NCBI GenBank assembly: GCA_029339505.1
Contig: JAQISU010000179.1
Location: 6,941,501 to 7,005,500 of the forward strand
Direction: 5' to 3'
Source: Unio delphinus
Lineage: Eukaryota; Mollusca; Bivalvia; Unionida; Unionidae
DNA: 64,000 bases
Shown here: in pieces, positions 33,074 to 43,420 of the stretch
How positions within the stretch are numbered: position 1 is the stretch's first letter
Layout of the letters: the number at the start of each line of letters is the position of its first letter
The notes under the pieces: generated by a model
What the model saw: only the letters and a program-made list of their open reading frames with translations
Told to the model about the DNA's origin: nothing
The model's database searches: none
Position numbers and translations under genes: made by a program

Positions 33074-33330
33074 GACCACTCCGGTGGACTAGTGGCTAGA
33101 GCGTCCACCTCAGATGTGGTTCGTTCCCCGGCCAAGACATACCAAAGAGTTACAAAAATGATACTTACAGCTGCCTTGCTTGGCGCTCAGCATTACGAGG
33201 TTAGTGTTAGGACTGGTAGGTCTTGTCAGGATAATGTGACTGGGTGGGACATGATGCTTCATGTCTGCAGCATGATGCCCCACAACTAGGCATCACTGTA
33301 AACTCTCACATTGCAGACATTGTTATTATC
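33074..33330 (+). mobile_element. SINE-A copy with internal deletion
   Basis: ACCACTCCGGTGGACTAGTG head, a shortened anticodon arm, then GGTTCGTTCCCCGGCCAAGA, GCTGCCTTGCTTGGCGCTCA, ATAATGTGACTGGGTGGGAC and ATCACTGTAAACT. It lacks the CAAA tail seen in the copy at 17141. The + strand 65-codon frame is a SINE shadow. Confidence 0.9.
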
Positions 33331-33545
33331 AACATCACTTTACTCATGATCTGCTTAAAATTGAAAGTTTATTTTTAAAAAGCATAGACCTATGCATTCT
33401 TTCCGATTATTTCTGCAAAGTATTCAGAAATCTGGATTTGAGAAATATATATAAAATTTTGTAAAACTATCACATCAAGGGTTATATTCCATTGAATCTT
33501 ATGTCAGCACCAATCAAGATATCCCATTTTAGTCATCTTGATATA

Positions 33546-34259
33546 CAGTCGACGCCAGATATATGGATATCGTATAACTGCATATTACGCTTTATTGCAT
33601 AGCTTTGTGCCGGTCCCAATTTGTTACCATTGTTTTCAATGGATATAAATTTCGCACAATTGCATATCATCTATATGCATATTTCACATTATTGCATGAA
33701 TTTTTCTGGTCCGAACATGCAATATTAGTGTTAAGTTGCTTCGGATAACTGCATTGTTCAAAGTTGTACCTTTCAAAATGAAAACAAACCGATTCCGAAC
33801 ATTGGCTGTCAAAGTTGAAGTCTGTGGAATCGGCTGAAGACAGCGATAGTGCAAAATGAATCAGACAGCTCAATAATGGATTATCCAGTTTAGCAAACTT
33901 TGAACTTTTACATACATAAACAAATGGATTATAATGGATTATTTTGAACTATATAATATTTTGTGTTCAATAAAACGATTAAAGGATAAATAATAATTAC
34001 GTATGTTTATGATGAAATGGTTTGTTGTCGATGCCACTGCGTATGTATTCATACATTTATATTGTCTATTTATTTTTTTAAACGCCCAGTTTAACCTGAA
34101 TCAATTTAAATGGGGGTTTGTTTCAGAGAAATAATGGGTATCAGTATACATGCTGCACCAGATACATGCCATAACATGAATACTGGCTTAGTGCATACGC
34201 CGCCTAATTGCATATCATAGCATCGGTCCCGAGGCCATGCATATAAGTGGAGCCGACTG
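33546..34259 (+). mobile_element. pogo/Tigger-like DNA transposon, internally deleted, TA target duplication
   Basis: Terminal inverted repeats match at 16 of 20 positions: CAGTCGACGCCAGATATATG on the left, and CAGTCGGCTCCACTTATATG as reverse complement on the right. TA dinucleotides flank it at 33544-33545 and 34260-34261. CAGT-starting ends with TA duplication are typical of the pogo/Tigger branch of Tc1/mariner. Inside, ATG 33778 opens a 19-codon frame (MKTNRFRTLAVKVEVCGIG, then stop) resembling the basic start of CENP-B-type transposases. At 714 bp it is far too short for a complete transposase, so it is a non-autonomous derivative. The reverse 68-codon frame is a shadow. Confidence 0.7.
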
Positions 34260-34868
34260 TACTTCTAATGAGTCAATTATCAGTTTATTTTTATAATGGC
34301 AAACTTTTGGATGCAGGTAATGAGCTTTACTGCTATGTTAGTTAGGCATGTAACAAATAAAGTATAGTAATATGTATAAATAAAAAATAATTTTATATTT
34401 ATACAAAATAACTCTTGATTAGTTTTTAAAAATCACTCTTTTAATCTTCCTTTTCCATCCTTCTATTTACATGTTCTGGAGTCAGTCTAGTCAAATTTTT
34501 CATACCAAACCAAAAAGTTGCTCAAGGAAATGCACAGTAAACTATTTTTTTATTTTAGTCTTAATATGGTTGTTTTGACACTTTCTCGTATCTCCTGTCT
34601 TTAAATCTTGGAAGCTGCTGCTCAATGTGTCATATTCTGAAGTCAGGCACATATGGGGTTTCTGATATTATAGGAAAGGAGAAATGTGTATTGATTCTTG
34701 GGAGAAGTCTGTCATCTTGTGTTTGCAGATAATGTGGCATGCCTTGGTACAACTTTTTTCCCTTTTGAAAAAAAAAATTAGGTGTTCAGTGAAAAATACA
34801 TTCTCAAAGAAAGATACAAAATGAATATGATCTTGTCAAAAATTTTCTAATAACAAGAGGGCATGATT

Positions 34869-34878
<10 letters not shown>
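34260..34878. other. no recognisable feature
   Basis: AT-rich sequence between the pogo-like element and the LINE. Confidence 0.5.

Positions 34879-34902
<24 letters not shown>
34879..34902. repeat. (TA)n microsatellite at the 5' edge of the LINE
   Basis: A run of about 12 TA units ends where LINE-derived sequence starts. Confidence 0.95.
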
Positions 34903-34904
<2 letters not shown>

Positions 34905-37532
34905 CGGAGGTGGAATTGATCTCATCACAAAAAATTCCATGATAAAATGTCTTAAACACAACACAACCTTAAATTCTGCCACACATCATTTGAACGAGTG
35001 CAAACAACACTCACACTGGAACAATGGTCAATCTATTTTTTCTGCCTCTACTGCCCTTCTCCTAGTAGAAAAAACCAGCCGACTGAATCTCTCTATTTGG
35101 AGCAGTTTCCGAATCTCCAGGAGTATGGAAGTTTGAAAGGTGGCAACCAGATTATTCTTGAAGATATTAATTTTCACTTTGACTGACTCAAAACTCCTGG
35201 ATTTCATTCACATTTTCAACCTTAAAATAATATTCTATGGTCCACCCCTGTGTCCCACGAACTTGCATCAGATCACCTCTGCATTATATGTCATCTGGAC
35301 ATATCAGTCCTTAACCCTCCACCTTTATTTGCTACTAAAGAGAACCTCTGTATGATAAATAGAACCAAACTAATTCATGACATCCAATCAAACCTAACAA
35401 CTTGCTTACCTCTTACAGCATTGCTTGAAAAACATGCCCCAGCCACCAAGTGCAGAGTATCAATTCATAAGTGCTCTCCGTGGTATAGCAGTGTTCTGGA
35501 CCAGCTTCGCACTGCTAAAAGAGACCAATGTTAAGCAGAGAGGCTTTCCACCAGACTCACTATTCATAAACAAATCTATGAAGCCACTAAGAAGAACGTC
35601 ACAGACATAGTCCATTTTACCAAATTATCCCACTACAGTACTAAGATCACTGAGACTTGCAGTTGCAAAGAGCTCTTTGAGATTACTAATAAGCTAATGT
35701 CAAGGAACAAATGTATGCCACTTCCAACTACCTTCTCTCCATTAGACCTTACAGACATGTTTGTAAATTTCTTCCGTGACAAGGTACAAACCATTAGAGA
35801 TAACACAATTTCAATGGAGTTGTCACCATTCAGTTGTGATACAGAATTTCAGCGACATCCATTAGCATTTGAACCTATCTCTATGGATTTAGTATGTACA
35901 ATAATGATGAAGAGTGCACCAAAGTCATGTGAACTTGATCCAATTCCATCATCACTGCTACTTGAGAGCGTAGATCAAATATTTCCTTCACTAACTGATG
36001 TTATTAATACCTCTCTCTCATCCGGGTAATTCCCATTATTTTTTAAAACTACTATTTTGTAAAACCTCTGCTGAAGAGACCAAAACTTTACCAAAATGAT
36101 TTAAAGAACTACTGCCCAGTTTCTAATCTCCCATTTATATTGAAAATCTTAGAAAAAGTTCTAATCCAACTTGTATCTCATCTGAATTCAAACAGTCTTT
36201 TTAGCAATGTACAGTCTGCATGTCACCCTTGCCACAGTACTGAAACTACATGTACTCTTCTGAAAATAGTTAATGACATTATCTCTGCTTTGGAAAGTGG
36301 AGAGAGTACAGTCCTCACACTCTTTGATTTGTCTGCAGCATTTGACAAAATAGACCATGATATATTACTTCACCGTCTCCAGCATGTATTTTGCATTCAC
36401 AATACAGCCTTACTGTGGTTCAAGTCCTACTTAGTGAACAGGACACAAATTGTATCTGCAAATGGAATACACTCCACTGACTCCAGCCCAGATGATTTAT
36501 GTTTTGGTGTTCCACAGGGGTTTGTTCTTGGACCTGTTCTCTTCATTCTTTACACTCTGCCACTCTCAAGTATCATAGATCATCAGCCATTGTCTCACCT
36601 ATTGTACACTGATGACACCCAAGTATACAAATCTAGCCATCCAACTGAAGTTGATGCTACCATCCAAAGAGTAGATATGTGCATTTCTGATGTGAAATCA
36701 TGGATGACATGTAACAAGCTGAAGATTAATGATGATAAAACTGAGGCTGTTCTGATTACAACACAATCACTTTCTCATTCACATCGTTTACCTCAAACAA
36801 TAAAGATCAGCAACACCAACATTAAATTCACAGTGAGTATGAAACTTTGGTGTTACTCTGGACAGTACTCTCACCTTGTACCAACATGTCATGAACATAT
36901 GCAAAGATGCATATCGTGAGCTGAGATGCATCAGCTCCATTCACAGATATCTTTCATTTGATGCCACTAAAACACTTGTGTGTTCATTAGTACCTTAAAA
37001 ACTGGACTACTGTAACTCAATTCTGTCTAGTTCGTCTCACTATCTATTCCAGAAACTTCAAAAAGTTCAAAGCACAGCTGCTCGGATCATCCTAAGAGTA
37101 CCATGATCAGAGCACACCTCCACACTGCTCTGTACCCTACACTGGCTATCAATTCAATCCAGAATTAAACACAAAATTTGTTCTCTGTGCTAAGCTTCAC
37201 TGATGGATTCCAGTCCAACATACCTATCTGGCCTTTACCCATGTGTATACACCAGCAAGATACTGAAGCTTCTCTTCTGATAATCGTATATTCATTATTC
37301 CCACTATGAAAACGCAGTCAAATGGACAACATTTTTTTGCATACCAGGGCCCAGCAACGTGGAATGACTTGCCCATTGAAATTAGAAACACATACATAAT
37401 ACTTCCTTTTAGAAGTCCTCTTAAAACTCATTTTTTTCGACTGCAAGAACAAACTTAAAGACTTATTAATGTCAATATATATGTTACAAAACTCTTAGAG
37501 CTTCTAAACAATAGGTACTATACAAAGTCCTC
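34903..37532 (+). mobile_element. L2-type LINE, 5'-truncated, non-functional
   Basis: Protein homology runs continuously but through several frames. The C-terminal half of the endonuclease comes first: CGGGIDLITK near 34904, GGNQIILEDINFHFD near 35140-35186, and SDHLCIICHLDIS near 35268. Next is the linker with CSPWYSSVLDQLRTAKR (about 35473) and KSCELDPIPSSLL (about 35925). The reverse transcriptase follows: FDLSAAFDKIDHDILLHRL near 36327, GVPQGFVLGPVLFILYTLPL near 36508, and YTDDTQVY near 36606. The C-terminal region has LDYCNSIL, the theme TAARII, HWLSIQSRIKHKI and ATWNDLPIEIR. At least four frame changes and several stops kill it. Two motif oddities are F for S in GVPQGS and T for A in YADD. 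ORF1 and the endonuclease N-terminus are missing. It ends in a TA microsatellite. The L2/CR1-group assignment is from these motifs. Confidence 0.92.

Positions 37533-37616
<84 letters not shown>
37533..37616. repeat. (TA)n microsatellite, LINE 3' tail
   Basis: About 42 TA units directly follow the LINE 3' end (TAGGTACTATACAAAGTCCT CAT). L2/CR1-group elements commonly end in short tandem repeats, so this probably began as the LINE tail. Confidence 0.95.
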
Positions 37617-37618
<2 letters not shown>

Positions 37619-37794
37619 AGAGAGAAAAGATGATTTTTAATTCAGAGTAGAATTTCATAAAGGTTAATTAAGTATATTAGTATTGATAATGCATCAATAT
37701 CACATTTATAACAGTGATATCTGTATTTTACTCACAGTGCCCAACACACACACACACGCATGTATGGTTAAATGTATGTATGTACATAAGTACG

Positions 37795-37822
37795 TGTGTG
37801 TGTGTGTGCGCGCGCTCGTGCG
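37795..37822. repeat. (GT)n/(GC)n microsatellite
   Basis: GTGTGTGTGTGTGTG followed by CGCGCGCTCGTGCGC. Confidence 0.9.
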
Positions 37823-38464
37823 CTCACTCGGATTTACTACGTTGTGGACACTGATCCAAATTATAGACCTTCGTTGTGGACAAAGTTTACATTGTGGACA
37901 CTACATGTTGGTGTCCACAAGTACACACCTGTAAATTATCATTTTGATTCACGTACATGATTTTAAAACCAAAAGAGCAGACCAACGTTGTGAACCATAT
38001 CCCGCCATGAGTGTGTATCTTGGCCCACTCCCGCGCAGCATCCAGTTTGTGTGAACCCATCTCACATACACACATTGCGGTTTGAGCATGTCATCGCCAT
38101 TCGATACCACGAGGTCTCACTTCTTATTGGGTATTCTTGCAGTATCTACTGTCATCATTTTAATAAATGTTTAATCTCAGTATAATTTGAAAATACTTGC
38201 AAACTCTTAATTTTACTTACTACGATTTCCCCCTGTCCAGTGAACATTTCATAGAATGGAAAAACGAACTCAACATGATTGCATTGTATACAAGAAGTCC
38301 ACACGAAATGATTCAGTATATACAATGTAAAATTATAATAATAAAATACTCTATTTAAGCAATATTAGACTAGACCAAGTGTGTATGAGTTTCCTTTTAC
38401 TGAAAAACATACGTGTTGCGTACATACTGTAGTACTTTAGTAACAGTACCAGTGACCATAAACT

Positions 38465-38489
38465 TTCTCTCTCTCTGTCTGTCTGTCTC

Positions 38490-38581
<92 letters not shown>
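38465..38581. repeat. (CT)n(TA)n compound microsatellite
   Basis: CTGT/CT repeats pass into a TA run of about 20 units. Confidence 0.97.
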
Positions 38582-38584
<3 letters not shown>

Positions 38585-39840
38585 CAATAATCTCTATACT
38601 TGTAAATTAACCACTAGACAATATATTTGTACTTACTGCATAGTTTGACAAGATATGTATAATGTAATAAATATGGAGTATACGCATTTGATAGTACCCC
38701 GTTTTAAGCAAATCTTAGATTTGTGTGATTAGTGGGATTCAGTGACATGAAAAAATTCCTAGCCCGAAAAAATTAGCCAATTACTACAAGCAAACGTCAC
38801 GGAATCGAGAGTTAGTGAGTTTGAACGATGCCATGGTATGCTGGTAGTGAATTCAGGTCCAATCCGAATGACTGTCCCTTTAGTAACTTAGTCCATATTA
38901 AAATCTAGTGGCGTATAATATTAATAGTGTTGTGTTTGAGGGGGCAGTATTTACGGTAGGAAACCTGTAAATTACTCAATGGAATCAATAAGTAGGGACT
39001 TGGTAGATACCGTTTATGTGTCCATAGTGGAAAATATATGCATTTATATTGGAGTAATTCACCAGTAAAAGCATGTATTGACTGGCCTAAGATGGCGTAG
39101 TGAAATAGTTCCCAGTGAAAAAGGGGATGCATCGCATAACCGGGTAGCGATACGGAAATCTGATGATTATGAAGAAAAACCAGGTAAATGTGCGGTTGAT
39201 GGACTTTTGGCAAGTTGTTTTATCTATGGTCTTGACTTGATTAGAGTAAAATTTAGTATATAAAAGCAGACATGTCTGGCTTTCCAACTTACAACTCAAA
39301 TTGTACGGAAGTATTTGGAAATTTGGGGAAAACATGACTTCCAACGGGATTCTGCTTGGGTTTGAAACCGCTCGGTCAAGTGAGACCCCTGTACGTATAA
39401 CAATATGTTCATAAATCACTACGAAATTGTTTATTTCAACACGAATAACGCTTAATTTCATCACATACAAAATTGATTTTTTTTTTCTTTTGCACTCGCT
39501 TGCTTCCCTTTCCCAACCTTTACCATTAATGTCAAATTGTGTGCTATTCTTCGTAAAGACACTACCTGTAATTGTGATAAGAGTAATCGGTTCATAACAG
39601 AAGTATAACTTCATCGCAAAGCTAACTTTTTCCTAAAGATTTTTTCTCCTCGAAAGATAGTGCTAAGTCAGTGACATGAATGGTCATTTATTATAATAAT
39701 ATTATAATACACCTATTTTTCATCAGACTTGTGGATATATGGTTCACAACTGGTTCCACAATAATAAGAAACACACACACACAGCATTATGAACACCGTG
39801 TCCATAACTACAATTTCGTGTCCACAATGTCACGACGTTG

Positions 39841-40661
39841 TGTTACGTATATTTGATTTAAGTTATTTTTATTTTAATTGTTTGTTTGTCAGATTCAAAT
39901 TTGACATTTTAAGTTTAAGATTCATTCATTGGGAGATATTTTTTTTTAAAGTGGGATGATATGTACTTTACAAATAAACACCAGGTGTTGACCTCATTTC
40001 TGACCTGGCTACAGAGTTGTAAACTAGCTTTTAAAATGATTGGTTGATTCCAAGGACATTATGGAGCTTTGTTATAAACATCTTTCTATTTTTAGTTGGG
40101 TCATACGGTGTGTACGTGATTTTTTTAACGTAAATTTGTTCTAAAAGATTCTAGAAGATCATGTGACCCCTTTCTTGTTTATGTAAAAACAGGTATATAA
40201 ATTATGTTTTGTAGCGAACTTTGTAGTAGAACTTGAGCTGTTAGAATACTAAGTTGTGTGTCGTTTTGAGTTATTTAAATTACCTTGTATTGGAAATTAT
40301 TTCAATTAATTTGGATCAAGAGGAAATATTTTGTTATTTATCTGGAAAAGAATTGTGCTCATAGAATTTTATTACCAAGAACTGACTTCGTCAAGTGACA
40401 TCGTCTTCCATCTTGGATACTTCGCTGGGATTCAAACTTGGAATTATTTGGACATTTTATTACCAGGACTTTTGCAATTTCTCTAGTGGATAATATTTTG
40501 AATTATTTTTGGATTAATTTTGGAATTGATTCTTAAAACCATAAGTTTATTTTTCTTTTCTGGAAAATATTTATGCTCAATAAATTGTTTATTAAATTTT
40601 TACAAGCTTGTTATTCTCACTCTTTCTATGTTACTGTTTATTCAAGCCTAAGCATGTAACA
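39841..40661 (+). mobile_element. solo LTR, 821 bp, with 4-bp target duplication
   Basis: The ends are TGTTAC and GTAACA, a 6-bp perfect inverted repeat with the canonical TG...CA. GTTG is present immediately outside both ends (39837-39840 and 40662-40665). Internal LTR signals are in order: TATATAA at 40194-40200 as TATA box and AATAAA at 40579-40584 as polyadenylation signal, about 80 bp from the 3' end. No primer-binding site, polypurine tract or coding sequence adjoins it, so the internal part was lost, presumably by LTR-LTR recombination. Orientation + follows from the signals. The length and 4-bp duplication suit Ty3/gypsy or BEL-type elements, but the family cannot be told from an LTR alone. 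Confidence 0.85.
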
Positions 40662-40849
40662 GTTGACAATCAATGATTCACTTAGTGTACTGTGTATAAA
40701 AAATATGTTGGTAAAAAAAGCACCAATAGAGAATATTTTCACCTTATTTAGCTCGTATGTGTTGTTTCAATGATTATTTAAGGATGTGTCCATAACCCAG
40801 TCCCTAGTCGGATGGTTCACAAGTATAGCAATCCGCGCATGCATGTGTG

Positions 40850-40920
40850 TGTGTGTTATGTATGTATGTATGTATGTATGTATGTATGTATGTATGTATG
40901 TATGTATGTATGTATGTATG
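40850..40920. repeat. (GTAT)n microsatellite
   Basis: A short GT run and then about 16 units of TATG/GTAT. Frames on both strands are by-products. Confidence 0.97.
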
Positions 40921-41070
40921 AAAATATTAGAATATTTAAGAAGAGATGTCATGAGCATGCACGTGCTTCTGATAGATAATGGAATTTAGTATTTTGATAC
41001 TAAACATGGTAAAATAAGCACAAATTATTGCTATCTTCTTGTGTGTTTGTTATACTCTCATTAAGAGGGC

Positions 41071-41071
<1 letters not shown>

Positions 41072-41141
<70 letters not shown>
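41072..41141. repeat. (ATT)n microsatellite
   Basis: About 23 ATT units. Confidence 0.97.
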
Positions 41142-41164
41142 GTATGTTTGTATGTATGTGACTG

Positions 41165-41510
41165 CTATTTACCTATAAAAAGTATATTTTTTTTGTCTCT
41201 GGTCTTTGTTTAGTAGTCTTTCATTGAGTCTTTTAGTTTTGAAATAGCTTTACTGTGTGCATCATAAAGAGAAGGATCAAAATACTTGATGCACTCAGTT
41301 ATAAGTCAGGTTCAAATTCAAACAACATAGAATGGCTCTGTTGTTCCCATAATGCATCAGCAGATCAGGGTCTGTGATGTTTGTTCTTGTGATTACTGGT
41401 ACTCCTAGAGTCACCCAGTTCGTATAGGCATTCTGTACTGAATTTGCTTGTAATGGATTTAATTTTGTAGGATTTGATTACACCTAACTTTAGAAATTGA
41501 TTATTCACTT
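41165..41510. repeat. interspersed repeat, second copy (partner at 31005-31335)
   Basis: It is almost identical to 31020-31236 over about 215 bp. Similarity then weakens but continues through CGTATAGGCATTCTGTACTG and GATTTGATTACACCTAAC. Preceded by an (ATT)n/(GTAT)n tract. Looser relatives occur near 44865-44990 and 48925-49000. Confidence 0.8.
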
Positions 41511-43249
41511 TTTTTTTAATCCTTACACATCCTTGTTAAATACATGCCGAGAAAGGTACATAAGGTATATCTATCTCCTGGATTATTTTGCTGATGTGAC
41601 ATTAAACCTGACATGGATGCCGTATACTTAATACTTTGAGCAAATAGTAATGTTGAATCCGTATTGCCATTGATTTGGGATTAATGAACAAGGGGGAATG
41701 CAGAATGTAAAAAAAAACTCCGTATGAAAATAAATTTTGATTCAGTTTGCAGTGTATTACCCAATTTCATTACCTTTCATTACTGGAGTAATTTGATCAT
41801 TTGATCATTTTGACTGCCTTTTTAGTTGGAAAATCATGGTCTTACTTTTCAAATAGAATTTATTGGATTATATTCCAGCCACAATGTAATAATTACAGAT
41901 ATGGCAACCCGTTTCTAGAATGAAACTCATAAAAAGTGAATGCCAGGAAATTACAAATAACCAAATTGGCAGCTTCAACAAAAAACTCCTGATTATAATT
42001 TTTTAAAATATGATATTATTTGACAGTGTACGAGCCAATCCCATGCAGTTAGTCTCTGTGATGGTCTCATTGCATAGCACAGTCAGATCAGTTTCTTCAC
42101 CATTTGTTCCATGCTCTTGTAATTTGAAATGAATCAATGTAAAAACAGAAGTTTGGGCGCATTATGGAAAGTACAGCCATGTATGCAGTCAAGACTGCAA
42201 CTTTCACTGAGAATTTAATAGTTTTGACCTCATATTTCCAAAGAGGTGAAAATTTCCAGCTGTTTGGGAATTGTTTCAATGAGCAGATTACCCGTAGTTT
42301 GTGATTATAATTTAATTCAATTATCATAAATGTTTTGAGGTTATTTTGTATTCTATTGTTTGGGCTCATTTTAAATTTCAGGTATTCAAGATTAAATAAA
42401 AATAATGTGGACCTTTGTTGTGCATCTAATTTTATTACAAGTACTGATCACAGAGGAGCTAATGTGATGGTCTGTTATTCATTGAGCATCTATTTGCACA
42501 GTTCTAATCATTCCTTGTCTTAAACTACAGAGAGGTATGCTATGAAGACATATTCATCCCGAGGTCTAGTTCTGGGGTCGGCAACCTATGGCACTCACGT
42601 CACAAGGTGGCACATCAAGACATGTAGCATGTGAAGGGCAGACAAAAATCTCAATTTTAACTGTTACTCTCATTCTGGTGGCATGCGCTCATTCATTTTG
42701 TAATTAATCTGGAAAAATGTGGCATGCCAAGTCAGATAGGTAGCCAACCCTTGGTTTAGTTAATGAAACTTGAAGCCAGGAACATCCAATATGACCATTG
42801 CAAAATTTTATTATGTTTTGCTGATTCTGAAATGACAGATAGTCATATCGAGATTTATATAGAGATGGAGCTTTCACTACAAGACGTCTTATTGGAAATG
42901 TTGTAGATTACACACAGACAACATCACCACCCCTTTGCAAGCTTTTTAAATTTTTTAAAAATGTGCTCAGTTTGGCCGTATTGACAGTGGTTTTCATTAA
43001 AAGTCTTTTAAAAAAAACTATTGATCTGACATCCTACATTTATGCGATGTCTACATGCTGGAAAATCTTCTTATTGCTTCTTTTCCTGAGCAGGTGTTTG
43101 TATTGACATTGGGTTTGTACCGTACTAAATGACTTGGATCAAGTCAATCTAAAATGTAAGTCATATGCTGATCTGGCATCAAACATTATCATAATTGTAT
43201 GCATCATGAAAATCATGTTATGGATATGTCTCATTGACTGGTTATTTTG
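41511..43249. other. no recognisable feature
   Basis: AT-rich sequence. The reverse 90-codon frame at 42097-42369 and the + frame at 42335-42523 overlap and show no family signal. Confidence 0.5.
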
Positions 43250-43420
43250 TTTTCAGGTAAGAACTTCTATGAAATATGTTGGGCCTGAATGAGAATGGCA
43301 CCAATTTTATGCCCAACATTGATGGCTGCCATGGCAGCCATCTTGTAAAATCATGTTATCAGTGTTCCATTAGAATATGTTATATTATCATTAGAATATG
43401 TTATATTATCATGGGGATTA
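43250..43420. repeat. interspersed-repeat fragment with 22-bp perfect palindrome
   Basis: At 43321-43342, GATGGCTGCCA is followed directly by its reverse complement, giving a 22-bp palindrome centred on CCATGG. It is followed by TTGTAAAATCATG (compare 106-138). Downstream, ATTAGAATATGTTATATTATC is present twice (about 43369-43410). Confidence 0.55.

Larger units (their letters stand above)
37835..40850. other. segment rich in TTGTGGACAC / GTGTCCACAA, possibly a large unclassified element
   Basis: GTTGTGGACAC (37841), GTTGTGGACAAAG (37873), ATTGTGGACAC (37891), GTGTCCACAA (37911), GTGTCCATAAC (39799), GTGTCCACAATG (39819) and GTGTCCATAAC (40787) cluster at the two ends of this 3-kb segment. 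CCAACGTTGTGAACCATATCC near 37981 is inverted at about 39730-39752 (TATATGGTTCACAACTGG). CGGATTTACTACGTTGTGGA near 37829 resembles the reverse complement of sequence near 40813-40838 (CGGATTGCTATACTTGTGAA). CpG is noticeably more common here than around it, especially 38780-39480. A solo LTR (39841-40661) lies inside. The 175-codon reverse frame at 39087-39614 has no recognised domain. Confidence 0.4.

Noticed and set aside
39078..39180. Possible 5' exon ending EEKP before GTAAATG
   Set aside because: A usable donor is present, but there is no Met in the open frame and no partner exon; too weak to annotate.
39087..39614. 175-codon reverse frame in the CpG-containing segment
   Set aside because: The longest chance-like frame outside repeats, but no signal peptide, domain or splice context; kept only as part of the segment description.
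40767..40989. Reading frames across GTAT and ATT microsatellites
   Set aside because: Pure low-complexity translations.
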